From positions 65,325 to 109,045 of the forward strand of contig ONRL01000001.1 of the NCBI GenBank assembly GCA_900320225.1: a DNA stretch of 43,721 nt. Reading direction: 5' to 3'. Position numbers and translations under genes: made by a program. The stretch comes from an uncultured Lentisphaerota bacterium. Its GTDB lineage: Bacteria; Verrucomicrobiota; Kiritimatiellia; RFP12; UBA1067. How positions within the stretch are numbered: the first letter of the stretch is position 1; each line of letters starts with the position of its first letter. The notes beneath the pieces were generated by a model, which saw only the letters and a list, made by a program, of their open reading frames with translations, searched no databases and was not told the origin of the DNA. Of the stretch, positions 15,833 to 24,382 are shown in pieces.

Positions 15833-17901
15833 CACCCTTCCACTCCTTCCACGCCTGTGCGGCCGATCTCGGCGTTCTCGCCGAACTGGGTGTTCTGCTG
15901 CTCGAGCGCCTCCATCCAGCGCTGCAGGTTCTCCTGCGCGACGGGCGACATCTCCGCGATCGCGTCCGGGTTCTCCTCCTGGAGCTGCTGGTAGAACTGG
16001 AGCCGCGCGCCGTAGTTCCACCTGCCCTGCGTGTCCATGCGCGGCATCACGCCCGCCTTGATGAGCGCGAAGTTCTGCTTCTCCTCCTCGAGGTCGTTCG
16101 CGGTCAGCTGCTCAGGCGAGCGCATCGCCTCCCCGCTCACCTCCGGCCAGAGCTGCCGCATCACGTGGCGTAGCACCGGCAGCGTGTCCACGGCGCGCTC
16201 GCGGTCGATCGACTGCAGCACGCCCGCAAACGCCTGCACCTTGTCGAGCAGCGCCTTGTTGTCCAGGTTGCGCGGGTCCAGCCTGAGCGTGATGCCGAAG
16301 CTGCCCGTGATGTCCTCGCGGCGCAGGCCCTGCACGTCGCCCTCGCCCGTCACGCCCGCAAGCGCCTCGTCGCTCGCGTGGTCCTGCGCGGCCTCCACCA
16401 TGAGCACGAACAGGTCCTGGAACTGGCGCAGGAACCAGTTGACCTCCTCCTGGCGCCTCTCCGTCACGTCCGTCTGGCCGTCGCTCACGCCCACGTAGGC
16501 GAGCAGCTCGGCCTTCAGGCGCTCCTCCGTCTCCTTCGCTGCGGCCGGGTACGCCGGCGGCTGCATCCAGAGCAAATCGTCGTTGATCCCCATGTTGATC
16601 ACGGAGAACGGCTCGATCACGGCGTTGCGCGTGCGCGTGCCCTTCGCCTTGATCGGAGGCAGGCTGCCGACGATGGCGTTGTTGGCCGCCATGTCGCGCA
16701 CCTCCTTGGCCACGCCCTGGTCCGGCGCGCACAGCGCCGCGAGCCCGCGCGCGGCGAGCAGGTTCCGCCCCGTCACCTCGCGGCGAAAGAACGCGACGCC
16801 CCACGTCCCGCGCCGGCTGCGTATCGCGCGCTGGCCGAACGCGCTGCCGTCGGCGTGCCCGAGCACCGTCACCCAGCGCACGGTCTCGCCCGCGTCCGTC
16901 GTCACGGCCTCGTAGCACCACACGATGTTGCACAGGTCCTTCACGTCGTCGTTCGGACGCGTCGCCTCGTCGTAGAAGCTCGCGCCCTTGTAACGCAGCT
17001 CCTCCTCCACCCATTCGGGATCCCAGCCGTCGCTCTCAATCCGCTCGCGCAGCTGCTCCTCCGTCACCCACTCGCCCCGGAACCACGGGCTCGCGTAGTC
17101 GAAGTCGCTCGCCTCCCGCGGAATGCAGAAGTCGTCGCCGTACCTGAGCGCCTTCAGCTCCACGCCCTCGTCCGCCGGTCCCCGGCAGAGGCATTCGCAC
17201 TCGCCCTCCTCGGCGAGCGCGCGCCGCACGGCCTCTGCGTCCTCCTGTCGGACGCCCTGCGCGACGAGGAACGCATCCAGCTGCTCCGTGGCAGCCTCGT
17301 CCTCGCCGCGCAGGCCCATCCAGTATTTTCCCTCGAGCGTAGCCGGATCGGTCTCTTCGCTCCCGTTCGCGGCTACATATTGCGCGGCAAGCTCTTCCGC
17401 GTTGAGCTCGCGGACGGCCAGCGAGGCGCGACGGCGCCAGGAAACGTCCATCGCCGCCACCGCCGGGCTGTCCACGAGCATGTACCTGAGCAGGGCCAGG
17501 AACTCGGCGTAGCCTTTCGCCCCCAGCCTTCCCATCTCCCATCCGAGAAGCCTCTTGAGCGCATTGGCGCGCCGCTCGGCGTCCGGGCCCGCCCCGCAGG
17601 CGAACTCCACCTCGCAGCTCGACAGCGCGATCATGACGAGGGCGATCTTGTCAAGGACCACCTTCTCGCCCCAGCGCACGCGCTGGTCGCTCGCGCCGTC
17701 GAAAGGCCAGGCGCATTCGGTCTTGGTGTCGTGCACCGTGCCGTCCGCGTTCTGGCCGTCCCACACGCAGTAGAACGCCTCCTCGGCGGCCGAGCGGCTG
17801 CCGTAGAACTGGCGCGAGCGTTCGCGCCACCAACCGAGCGCTAGAAGCAGGTCGTTCCGCTTCTCGTCGCCCAGCGCCCTCTGCGTGCCGATGCGCCTCA
17901 T
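15832..17901 (-). CDS. Portal protein (P22-like class)
   Basis: 689 residues from ATG at 17901 with GAGGGG upstream. The portal is the dodecameric ring through which DNA enters and leaves the capsid. The length and the order of helical wing, stem and long C-terminal helix fit P22-type portals: WWRERSRQFYGSRSAAEEAFY near the start, VTVLGHADGSAFGQRAIRSRRG and RLKAELLAYVGVSDGQ in the middle, and LRLDPRNLDNKALLDKVQAFAG near 550. The last 90 residues are helical and Gln-rich (FYQQLQEENPDAIAEMSPVAQ), as expected for a barrel. Here it lies after the capsid gene, the reverse of the usual order. Confidence 0.8.
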   Translation of the reverse strand: MRRIGTQRALGDEKRNDLLLALGWWRERSRQFYGSRSAAEEAFYCVWDGQNADGTVHDTKTECAWPFDGASDQRVRWGEKVVLDKIALVMIALSSCEVEFACGAGPDAERRANALKRLLGWEMGRLGAKGYAEFLALLRYMLVDSPAVAAMDVSWRRRASLAVRELNAEELAAQYVAANGSEETDPATLEGKYWMGLRGEDEAATEQLDAFLVAQGVRQEDAEAVRRALAEEGECECLCRGPADEGVELKALRYGDDFCIPREASDFDYASPWFRGEWVTEEQLRERIESDGWDPEWVEEELRYKGASFYDEATRPNDDVKDLCNIVWCYEAVTTDAGETVRWVTVLGHADGSAFGQRAIRSRRGTWGVAFFRREVTGRNLLAARGLAALCAPDQGVAKEVRDMAANNAIVGSLPPIKAKGTRTRNAVIEPFSVINMGINDDLLWMQPPAYPAAAKETEERLKAELLAYVGVSDGQTDVTERRQEEVNWFLRQFQDLFVLMVEAAQDHASDEALAGVTGEGDVQGLRREDITGSFGITLRLDPRNLDNKALLDKVQAFAGVLQSIDRERAVDTLPVLRHVMRQLWPEVSGEAMRSPEQLTANDLEEEKQNFALIKAGVMPRMDTQGRWNYGARLQFYQQLQEENPDAIAEMSPVAQENLQRWMEALEQQNTQFGENAEIGRTGVEGVEG

Positions 17902-17909
17902 TTCGCCCC

Positions 17910-18956
17910 TCAGACGCTATGCACCACGCGCAGCTGACCCATCGGGTTCAGGCAGGTGAGGCGCAGCGTGGCGTCATGGTAGCCGCCGGGGCCGCCGCCC
18001 TCGTCCTCGATGTCGTAGTGCGTGATCGGATCGAGCGTCGCCACGCCCCACAGCTCCGGACGGATGAACGCGCCGGACCAGTACGAGGCGTCCTGCATCG
18101 CGAGCGTGGTGGGATCGGCGAGCAGGTTGTCGTCGCACATCACGTGGAGCGTCACGCCGTCGTACACGAAGTCGTCCACGATGAGCTGGATCTTCTTCGA
18201 GTCCTGCGTGCGCTGGAGCGTGTTGACGGCGTTCTGCGTCACGGTGGCCTTCGCGAGCCATTCGCTCATGATGCCCTTCAGGTACGTGCCCACGAGGCCC
18301 ACGAGCTTCAGGTTCGAGCCGCCCACCTGGATCTTCGCCTTCTGGAGCTCGGCCTTGAAGATCGCCTCGGTGAGGCTCTGCACGTTGCCCTCGTAGCCGG
18401 CCACCGGGTGGAGGTACTTCGCGATCGGGTACGTCGGGTGGATCGCGGCCGCGTCCTGCGCGTCCGTGTTCGAGCCCGTGTGCGTCCACTTCTTCAGCCA
18501 GTTCATGAGGCCGCGCGTCACCGGCGCGCCGCTCGTCGCGGCGTACGTGGCGGCCTCCTGGTCGCTCGAGATCGCGCGCTCGATGTTGATCGCGAGGTCG
18601 CGTGCGTCCGCCGCGCGCTTGGTTGCGGCCGCCTGGCCCTTCTTCTCGTTGTGGCCCGGCAGCTTCTGGCGCAGGCGCGTCACGCGCCAGCCCTTCGAGC
18701 GGAACTGCTCGATCACCTCGGTCATCACCGCGTTGATCTTCTTGTTCGCCGTCGTCTTGTCGTAGTCCACTCCCTCCGCCACCTTCGGGTTGTACACCTC
18801 GGGCAGCGCCTCGACCTCCACGTCCTGCGTGATGTCGATCGGCGCCTTGATGCGGCCGATGACGGTCTGGAGCGGCAGGTCGTCCATGAACGACTTGACC
18901 ACGCCGTCGTGGAAATCGGGATCCACGAGCTCCCTGTCTACGGTAAAGTATGCCAT
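17910..18956 (-). CDS. Major capsid protein (probable DUF5309 / SU10-like class)
   Basis: 348 residues. The start MAYFTVDRELVDPDFHDGVV and the segment LPLQTVIGRIKAPIDITQDVE are of the type that begins capsid proteins of the DUF5309 class; later parts include SKGWRVTRLRQKLPG, ALNTLQ-like helical segments and GGPGGYHDATLRLTCLNPMG at the end. It lies 3 bp after the scaffold gene and 8 bp before the portal gene, which strongly supports the capsid call. HK97 fold is expected for this class. Family assignment is from memory of the N-terminal pattern and is less sure than the role. Confidence 0.8.
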   Translation of the reverse strand: MAYFTVDRELVDPDFHDGVVKSFMDDLPLQTVIGRIKAPIDITQDVEVEALPEVYNPKVAEGVDYDKTTANKKINAVMTEVIEQFRSKGWRVTRLRQKLPGHNEKKGQAAATKRAADARDLAINIERAISSDQEAATYAATSGAPVTRGLMNWLKKWTHTGSNTDAQDAAAIHPTYPIAKYLHPVAGYEGNVQSLTEAIFKAELQKAKIQVGGSNLKLVGLVGTYLKGIMSEWLAKATVTQNAVNTLQRTQDSKKIQLIVDDFVYDGVTLHVMCDDNLLADPTTLAMQDASYWSGAFIRPELWGVATLDPITHYDIEDEGGGPGGYHDATLRLTCLNPMGQLRVVHSV

Positions 18957-18959
18957 TTT

Positions 18960-19760
18960 CTAGTCCTTTTCGCTTTCCTGGATCAGGGCCGCGAGCGAGT
19001 TTTTCCCGCTGGCGCTTCCCCAGTCCACCTTGCCGCCCTTCCTCCGCTCCGGCTTCCTTTCGCTCGTCGGATGGTCAAGCGGCGTTTTCTTCTTTGGCGA
19101 GCCCTTCGGCCCGCCGCCCTGCGGCTCCTTCTTCGCTCCTGGCTTCCAGCCGGCCTTCATGGCCTGGCGTCCCAGCTCGAAGATGTCCCGCACCTTCTTC
19201 TGAAGGCTCTTCTCCTGCTCGCCGCAGCGGCGCTCGATCCTGTCGTTCTCGTCGCGCAGCTCGCGGAGGCGCGCCCTCACCTGCTTCCTGGTCAGCGTCC
19301 TGTCCCCGACTTCCAACTCCTCGTTGTCCTCGTCGTCGAGCCAGTTCTCGTAGAACGCGATGAGGCCATGATTCTCGTCGCGCCTCTCGATGGCCTGTGC
19401 CAGGTCCTTGGACATCAGGCTGGGCAGCACGCCCGCCGACTTCGCCGCCGCGATGAACGTCTCCGCGTCGTCTCCGCCCAGCTTCTTCGCATCCTCCAGC
19501 TCGGCTTCGAGCTCCCTGACGCGACGTTCCGCGTCCTTCGCCCGTCCCACAAGCTTCATGATGCGCTTCTGCGCCCTCTTTCCAAGGTTGCCTTCCTCGC
19601 CCTCGTCCTCGTCGTCGTCCTCTTCGTCGTCGTCTTCGGAGTTATCTTCATCGACCTGTTCATCGTTGTCGACAACTTCCTCGTCGGCGTCCGTCTCGGG
19701 CGTCTCCTCGTCCTCTGGCGTGTCCAGCTCTGTGGTATCTTTGATTTCGTCGTCTTCCAT
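18960..19760 (-). CDS. Scaffold protein
   Basis: 266 residues from ATG at 19760 (GGGAAAG upstream); an in-frame upstream extension is possible but lacks a good ribosome site. The first 60 residues are almost entirely acidic with poly-Asp/Glu runs, the middle (RAQKRIMKLVGRAKDAERRV) is a long coiled coil, and the C-terminus is basic and Pro/Gly/Lys-rich (KKEPQGGGPKGSPKKKTPLD). An acidic N-terminus, helical core and basic capsid-binding tail directly before the capsid gene is the standard scaffold layout. Confidence 0.85.
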   Translation of the reverse strand: MEDDEIKDTTELDTPEDEETPETDADEEVVDNDEQVDEDNSEDDDEEDDDEDEGEEGNLGKRAQKRIMKLVGRAKDAERRVRELEAELEDAKKLGGDDAETFIAAAKSAGVLPSLMSKDLAQAIERRDENHGLIAFYENWLDDEDNEELEVGDRTLTRKQVRARLRELRDENDRIERRCGEQEKSLQKKVRDIFELGRQAMKAGWKPGAKKEPQGGGPKGSPKKKTPLDHPTSERKPERRKGGKVDWGSASGKNSLAALIQESEKD

Positions 19761-19890
19761 GGTTTTTCTTTCCCGCAGATTTTCTTTACGCGACTCGGAG
19801 ACTGCGACCTTCCGCTCGCGACAAACACATTTTCCCAAAAGTCAATAGCCCCCGCGAGAAAAATCTACCGAAAGGCACGATTTTTCCCCC

Positions 19891-19949
19891 TTGTATTACA
19901 ATCTGTATGCGCTTTCCGTGTCACTCGCCGCGGCTAAGCCTCGCGCGGC
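19891..19949. promoter_or_regulatory. Spacer between terminase and scaffold: dyad and GC hairpin
   Basis: The 193-bp spacer holds an 11-bp dyad, TTGTATTACAA (19891-19901), and a GC-rich hairpin with arms GCCGCG and CGCGGC (19927-19949) just after the terminase stop. The hairpin lacks a T tract. No convincing -35/-10 pair is seen, though the spacer is the largest in the late operon and is a reasonable place for a late promoter or processing site. Confidence 0.4.
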
Positions 19950-19953
19950 CCCT

Positions 19954-21957
19954 TCAACGCCTCCTCCCTCCGGCCGCGATGCGGCGCTTCGTGTTTCGTG
20001 ATTCGTGGTTCGCGGTTCGTTTTTCCTGCCCTTCGCCCGACATGTCCTCCGTCGCCTCGAGGATTCCGGAGAGCACGGCGTAGCGGTCCAGGTCGATCAT
20101 GTCCTTGCACGCGCCCTTCTGGCCGTCCGCGCCCGTGTACATGCCGTACGCGGCTATCGTGTTCACGCACGCGGCGCTCACCTTGTAGCGTCCGCTCTTC
20201 ACCAGGTCCTGCAGCACGTCCAGCCCCACGCTGATCTTCTGTCCGCTCGCCGGCGTGAATCCCTCCGCGAGACGGCTCACCTGCTCGAAGAGGCTTGTGT
20301 TCTCCTTCGCCCCGATCTTGCTCTGGCTCGCCGCCCGCGCGTCGATCACGCGGTATTCGATCTGCTCCGCCGTGCCGTCCAGCTCGCTCCACTCCTCCAC
20401 CTCGTCCAGCTCCGCCTCCGGATCGTAGCACGTCCATCCCTCGAGTCGCGCGATCTCGCGCTTATAGGCGAGAAAGCCGAACCCGAAATCTTCCTGTCCG
20501 TCGCCCCGCTCGCCGTCGTTGATCCCGCCCTTGCGGTCGCTCGGCACGGCCCACGGCCCCGGCACGCCCACGCCCGGTATCTCGTAGTTGCCCGGCCATT
20601 CGCGGTACTTGTACAGCACGCCTCCCTTCACTTCGTAGCCGTACCACCCGAACGCCCAGTTGCGCTCCGGCGCCGGGTCCACCACCATGATGCGCACGAG
20701 CTTCTGCGGGATTTCCTCCGGCGCCACCACGTTGCGCTCCCGCTTGAACTTCTTGAAGATGACGCCCCGCACCTGCTCCGCGATGCCGTACACGCGCTTG
20801 CGGATCATGGCCGTCGCGTTCGCGTTCTTCTGCGCGTTCGCGATCACCTCTCCCGGCATGCCGTACGGGTTGTCCCTTCCGAAGAACCAGATCGCGGCCG
20901 CCTCGCCGCCCTTGCACGACGCGATGCGCGGCGTCACCTCGAACCGGCGCCGCCCCTGCGCGGCCATTGCGGACACCTTGTCGGGCGTTCCCGACATGAT
21001 CTCCGCGTACGTCTCCGGCCGCGCCTCCGGCACGCCGGGATCCTCCTTGCCGCCGCCGTCGCGCCACGCGCTCAGCCGCGCCCATTCGGCCTCCTCCAGC
21101 CCGAGCTCGCTCCACGGCTCCGGCGGCCCTCCGTCCACCGGCTGCATGTACGCCGTGTGCCAGCGCGTCACGGCCATGCCCTCCATGTAGTCCTTCACGA
21201 CCGGCGTGTAGCCGCTCACCGGCGTGAACGTGCCGAGCAGGAAGCCGCGCTTCGACGCGAGACGGAACCTCGCCGCGTCCAGGAAGCTCTTCGGGAACTC
21301 CTCGTCCAGCCAGCACAAGTCGAGCGCGCTGCCCTCCATCGCACCGTCCACGTTCATGTCGTAGCTCACGAACCGGATGTCGCTGCCGTTCCCGAACGTG
21401 ATCTTGCTCGAGCTGAAGCCGTTCTGCTTCGTGTAGCTGATGTGCTCCTCGTTGTCCTTCGCCTTTCGTCCCGCGATGTTTCGCGCCTTGAGCTCCTTCG
21501 GCAGGTAGTGCCACACGCGCGGCATCTGCACCTGCTTTCCCGTCGGCAACGTCTGCATGCCGATGTTCGCGCTGCGGCCTCCGAGCATGCACGTTCGGAT
21601 CGCGAGCTTCGAGGCGAAGTCCGTCTTCCCCGAACGGTTCGCGCCCATTATCAGGATCTCCCCCACGGGCCGCGCGAAACCGAGACGCCGGCGCGTCTCG
21701 GCGCAGAACGCCTCCCAGTCGCCGCCTGCCGCGCGCCGGTCGGCGTCCGTTGGCTCGTAGCCGCGCATCAGCGCGCGCGCCACGGTCCAGATCGGCGGCT
21801 CGTAGCCGTGCCGGTACGGATCCTCCCGCATCCTCGCGAGGAGCGATTCACGGCCCTTGGCCAGCCACGCGGCGGCCGTTTTTTCGTCCACGCCGCGCTG
21901 CGCGGCGACTCTCCGCACCTGCGCGGCGTCGAACGGCTGGTAGAACTGGTCTCTCAT
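19954..21957 (-). CDS. terL: Terminase large subunit
   Basis: 667 residues. Start taken at ATG 21957, which overlaps the previous TGA as ATGA; an in-frame TTG lies 12 bases upstream. The ATPase half has Walker A GANRSGKT (105-112) and Walker B with catalytic carboxylate DLCWLDEE (213-220), and a C-motif-like LLGTFTPVSGY (240-250). The nuclease half has the first metal-binding Asp in VVDPAPERNWAFGW (425-438), and further acidic positions toward the end. It drives headful or site-specific packaging of DNA into the prohead. The last 20 residues are highly basic (RTANHESRNTKRR) and come from a heptamer tandem repeat. Confidence 0.95.
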   Translation of the reverse strand: MRDQFYQPFDAAQVRRVAAQRGVDEKTAAAWLAKGRESLLARMREDPYRHGYEPPIWTVARALMRGYEPTDADRRAAGGDWEAFCAETRRRLGFARPVGEILIMGANRSGKTDFASKLAIRTCMLGGRSANIGMQTLPTGKQVQMPRVWHYLPKELKARNIAGRKAKDNEEHISYTKQNGFSSSKITFGNGSDIRFVSYDMNVDGAMEGSALDLCWLDEEFPKSFLDAARFRLASKRGFLLGTFTPVSGYTPVVKDYMEGMAVTRWHTAYMQPVDGGPPEPWSELGLEEAEWARLSAWRDGGGKEDPGVPEARPETYAEIMSGTPDKVSAMAAQGRRRFEVTPRIASCKGGEAAAIWFFGRDNPYGMPGEVIANAQKNANATAMIRKRVYGIAEQVRGVIFKKFKRERNVVAPEEIPQKLVRIMVVDPAPERNWAFGWYGYEVKGGVLYKYREWPGNYEIPGVGVPGPWAVPSDRKGGINDGERGDGQEDFGFGFLAYKREIARLEGWTCYDPEAELDEVEEWSELDGTAEQIEYRVIDARAASQSKIGAKENTSLFEQVSRLAEGFTPASGQKISVGLDVLQDLVKSGRYKVSAACVNTIAAYGMYTGADGQKGACKDMIDLDRYAVLSGILEATEDMSGEGQEKRTANHESRNTKRRIAAGGRRR
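19988..20022. repeat. Heptamer tandem repeat at the 3' end of terL
   Basis: Five consecutive 7-base units: TTCGTGT, TTCGTGA, TTCGTGG, TTCGCGG and TTCGTTT. They encode the basic tail of the terminase (NHESRNTKRR). The repeat is coding but lies beyond the expected end of the nuclease domain. Confidence 0.75.
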
Positions 21958-22208
21958 GCCTTTATGCAACGGTTGTCGAATTTCTTATACGCATCCAGGT
22001 AGTACTCCCTTTTCCCCGTATTGTATGTCACCTCGTAGTACATTCCATCGTTCAACGTCGTTGATATAAGCCACTTGCAATTTCCAAGGATGTAGCATTG
22101 CCAAACCACATAGATTCCATAACCCGGCCTCTCGTCACTCTTATCCAGATGTTCATCCACCCATTCATCGACTATTCTCATCGCGCGTTCGTTTTTGTCT
22201 TCGTCCAT
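21954..22208 (-). CDS. DUF6275-type small phage protein
   Basis: 84 residues. The core VVWQCYILGNCKWLISTTLN followed by GMYYEVTYNTGKREYYLDAYKKF matches the small phage family I know as DUF6275, common in gut phages of Firmicutes. Function unknown. Its stop overlaps the start of the terminase gene. The DNA here is less GC-rich than in its neighbours (many T and A in third positions), which could reflect recent transfer. Confidence 0.8.
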   Translation of the reverse strand: MDEDKNERAMRIVDEWVDEHLDKSDERPGYGIYVVWQCYILGNCKWLISTTLNDGMYYEVTYNTGKREYYLDAYKKFDNRCIKA

Positions 22209-22257
22209 TTCTTTTTTCCTTTCTTGTTTTTCTCCTTCGCACCGTGCGAAGGAAAAC

Positions 22258-22578
22258 TCATTCCGCGTTCCTCAGACGCCCCTGCTGGCGCATGGCCGCG
22301 CAGTAGAGGTCCTCGAACTTGGCGATTCCCGCGAGCATGCCGCGCATCGTCGCCAGCTCGTCCGCGCCCATCTTCTTCTTGCTCCGCGCAAGGCTCCACG
22401 TCACCTCCTCGCGCACCTGGCGCGCCACGGCGAGCGGCACGCTCAGGTCCATGTCCGTGTTCTTCTCGAAGTAGCGGCACACCTGCTCTTCGGTGATTCC
22501 GTCCACCATTTCGTCCAGCGTCGGCTCCCCTTCCGCCTCCGCCGTGAAGAAATCCACTATCGCCCTCCAGATCCTCAC
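22258..22578 (-). CDS. Small helical protein between helicase and terminase
   Basis: 106 residues from GTG at 22578, overlapping the helicase TGA as GTGA. Mostly helical: LDEMVDGITEEQVCRYFEKN, then VPLAVARQVREEVTWSLARS, then ELATMRGMLAGIAKFEDLY. No motif recognised. It could be a helicase loader, an adaptor or a small terminase candidate on position alone; none of these is supported by sequence. Confidence 0.7.
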   Translation of the reverse strand: MRIWRAIVDFFTAEAEGEPTLDEMVDGITEEQVCRYFEKNTDMDLSVPLAVARQVREEVTWSLARSKKKMGADELATMRGMLAGIAKFEDLYCAAMRQQGRLRNAE

Positions 22579-24344
22579 TGCCGCACCTCCCCCCGGTACT
22601 CCACGCTGCCGAACGGGATCCCCGAATTCATCTCGTAGAGATTCACGTCCCACATGCCGCTGTTCGAGTTGTGCGCCCTGCGCTCTGCCTTGATGCGCTC
22701 CACGTACGCCTCGCGCGTCTCGCCCGGGAACTTCAGCCAGCGCGTTCCGATGCCGCCCGTGCGCTCCAGCACCTCGTCCCCCGCGTTGAACATCCAGTCG
22801 TCGCGGATCGCCTCGAACTTCCCGGCCTCGATCCTCTTCGGCTTCTTCTCGTCCCCCACGTCCACCTGCTCGCCCTCCGGGTCTCCCGGACGCATCAGGA
22901 AGTACTTGGCGTACATGAGGAACGGCACGTCGCCGCGCCCGCCCTGCTGGTTCTTGATCACGCTCACCCAGATGGGGCGCAGCCCGCCGTTCTGGAAGAT
23001 GCTCGCCTGCCCGGCCTCCGCCGCGCGGCTCTCCGCCTCGCCCTCCATGTCGTACTCGTTGAGCTTCTCGAGCTTCCGGCGCGGGTCGCCGTAGACGAGC
23101 TGCGTGGGCGGCTCCTCCTTCCAGTACGCGAGCACGTCCTCGTCCTGCCACAGCACGGCCACCGTGCGCGCGGCGCGTGCGATCTCGCTGGAGTCGCCCA
23201 GGTGGTCCAGGCGCGGCTTCTTCGTGCCCGTCGCGCGGTCCTTCGCGAACTGGTTGGAGAGCTGTACCAGGCACACGATGGGAATGCGCAGCTTCTTCGC
23301 GAGACGCTTCATCGCGAGCGTCGCCTCCTTCACGAGCACGTACGGCGCGTTCGCGCTCTTCATCTCCGGGTCCACGAGCTGCAGGTAGTCCACCACCGCC
23401 ACCTGCCAGCCGAGCGTCTTCACGCCGCGCGTGATCTCGTACTCGAGCGCGCTCACGGTGTCCGACTCCGTGATCTTCACCACGTCCTCCTCTGCGAGAC
23501 GCTTCATCGTCCGCTCGAACTCGTCCACGTAGCCCGGCGCCGCGCCGAAGTCCAGCTTGCTGATAGAGAGCTGCGCCGCGATCGCGGCGTAGCGCTCGGC
23601 GAGCGCGTCGCCCGGCATGTCGATGCACACGAACCCGTGCTTGATTCCCTGCGTGATCCAGTAGAGGCTCATGTTCGCGGCGATGGTGGTCTTGCCCTGG
23701 CTCGGCAGGGCCGCGAAGATGTGGAGCCCCGTCTTGAGGCCCTTGTAGATCATGTTCAGGCAGCTCCACGGGAGCGGCACGCCCCGGAACGCGCCCCAGT
23801 TTTTTTTCACGAACCGCTCCTCGCTCAGCCAGCGCTTCTCCTCGACGAGCTGGTCCACGAAGTCCCCGACGCCCCGCAGCGGGTCCCCTCCGCCGCGCGT
23901 CATCTCCTCGAGCTTCGCGATCTCGGCAGCCGCGTCCGTGATCGCGATCCGCACGTTCTGCGGAGAGAGTCCCTGGAGCTTCTTCATGCACAGCGCGTGG
24001 AACCGACGGTACACCTCGCGGTCGCGCATCGCCTCGAGGAACCACTCCGCGTTGGCCGCCGTCGCCGGCGCGCCGTCGATGATCGACTGCACCGCGTCCG
24101 CGCCGCCCTCGCCCATGGCGTGCGCGAGCAGTGCCGGCTCGAGCGCCCTGCCCTCCTTCACGGCATCCGCCATGGCCTTCCACAGCTTTTTCGTGGATTC
24201 CCTCGTGAACCACTTCTCGTTCACGCCGCTCGCGGCGAACTTGTTGACGAGATGCCGTCCGTACTCGTCGCCGCTTTCGTCCAGGCTGGCCGCGAACACG
24301 CTCCCCAGCAGCCCGACCTCGATGTCCGTCTCGCTCGTTTCCAT
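22575..24344 (-). CDS. DnaB-type replicative helicase
   Basis: 589 residues from ATG at 24344, chosen for the GGAGG five bases upstream; an in-frame GTG lies 12 bases earlier. The N-terminal 110 residues are a DnaB-like helical domain (DIEVGLLGSVFAASLDESGD). The RecA-like domain has Walker A ALPSQGKTT (212-220), Walker B VAVVDYLQLV (315-324), and a sensor segment DHLGDSSEIARAARTVAVLW. It unwinds DNA ahead of the phage replication fork as a hexamer. The C-terminus is about 100 residues longer than in bacterial DnaB. It follows the initiator-like gene, as expected for a replication module. Confidence 0.9.
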   Translation of the reverse strand: METSETDIEVGLLGSVFAASLDESGDEYGRHLVNKFAASGVNEKWFTRESTKKLWKAMADAVKEGRALEPALLAHAMGEGGADAVQSIIDGAPATAANAEWFLEAMRDREVYRRFHALCMKKLQGLSPQNVRIAITDAAAEIAKLEEMTRGGGDPLRGVGDFVDQLVEEKRWLSEERFVKKNWGAFRGVPLPWSCLNMIYKGLKTGLHIFAALPSQGKTTIAANMSLYWITQGIKHGFVCIDMPGDALAERYAAIAAQLSISKLDFGAAPGYVDEFERTMKRLAEEDVVKITESDTVSALEYEITRGVKTLGWQVAVVDYLQLVDPEMKSANAPYVLVKEATLAMKRLAKKLRIPIVCLVQLSNQFAKDRATGTKKPRLDHLGDSSEIARAARTVAVLWQDEDVLAYWKEEPPTQLVYGDPRRKLEKLNEYDMEGEAESRAAEAGQASIFQNGGLRPIWVSVIKNQQGGRGDVPFLMYAKYFLMRPGDPEGEQVDVGDEKKPKRIEAGKFEAIRDDWMFNAGDEVLERTGGIGTRWLKFPGETREAYVERIKAERRAHNSNSGMWDVNLYEMNSGIPFGSVEYRGEVRQ

Positions 24345-24382
24345 CACTTCCTCCACTCCTTACTTTTCAATTTTTCAACGCT

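Noticed and set aside
16378-19937. Two long plus-strand open frames opposite portal, capsid and scaffold
   Set aside because: Compositions are the antisense of the real proteins (His/Arg/Leu/Val-rich) and no ribosome site or family pattern is seen.
22258-22578. Small terminase subunit directly upstream of terL
   Set aside because: The 106-residue protein has no clear HTH or oligomerisation pattern; position alone is not enough.
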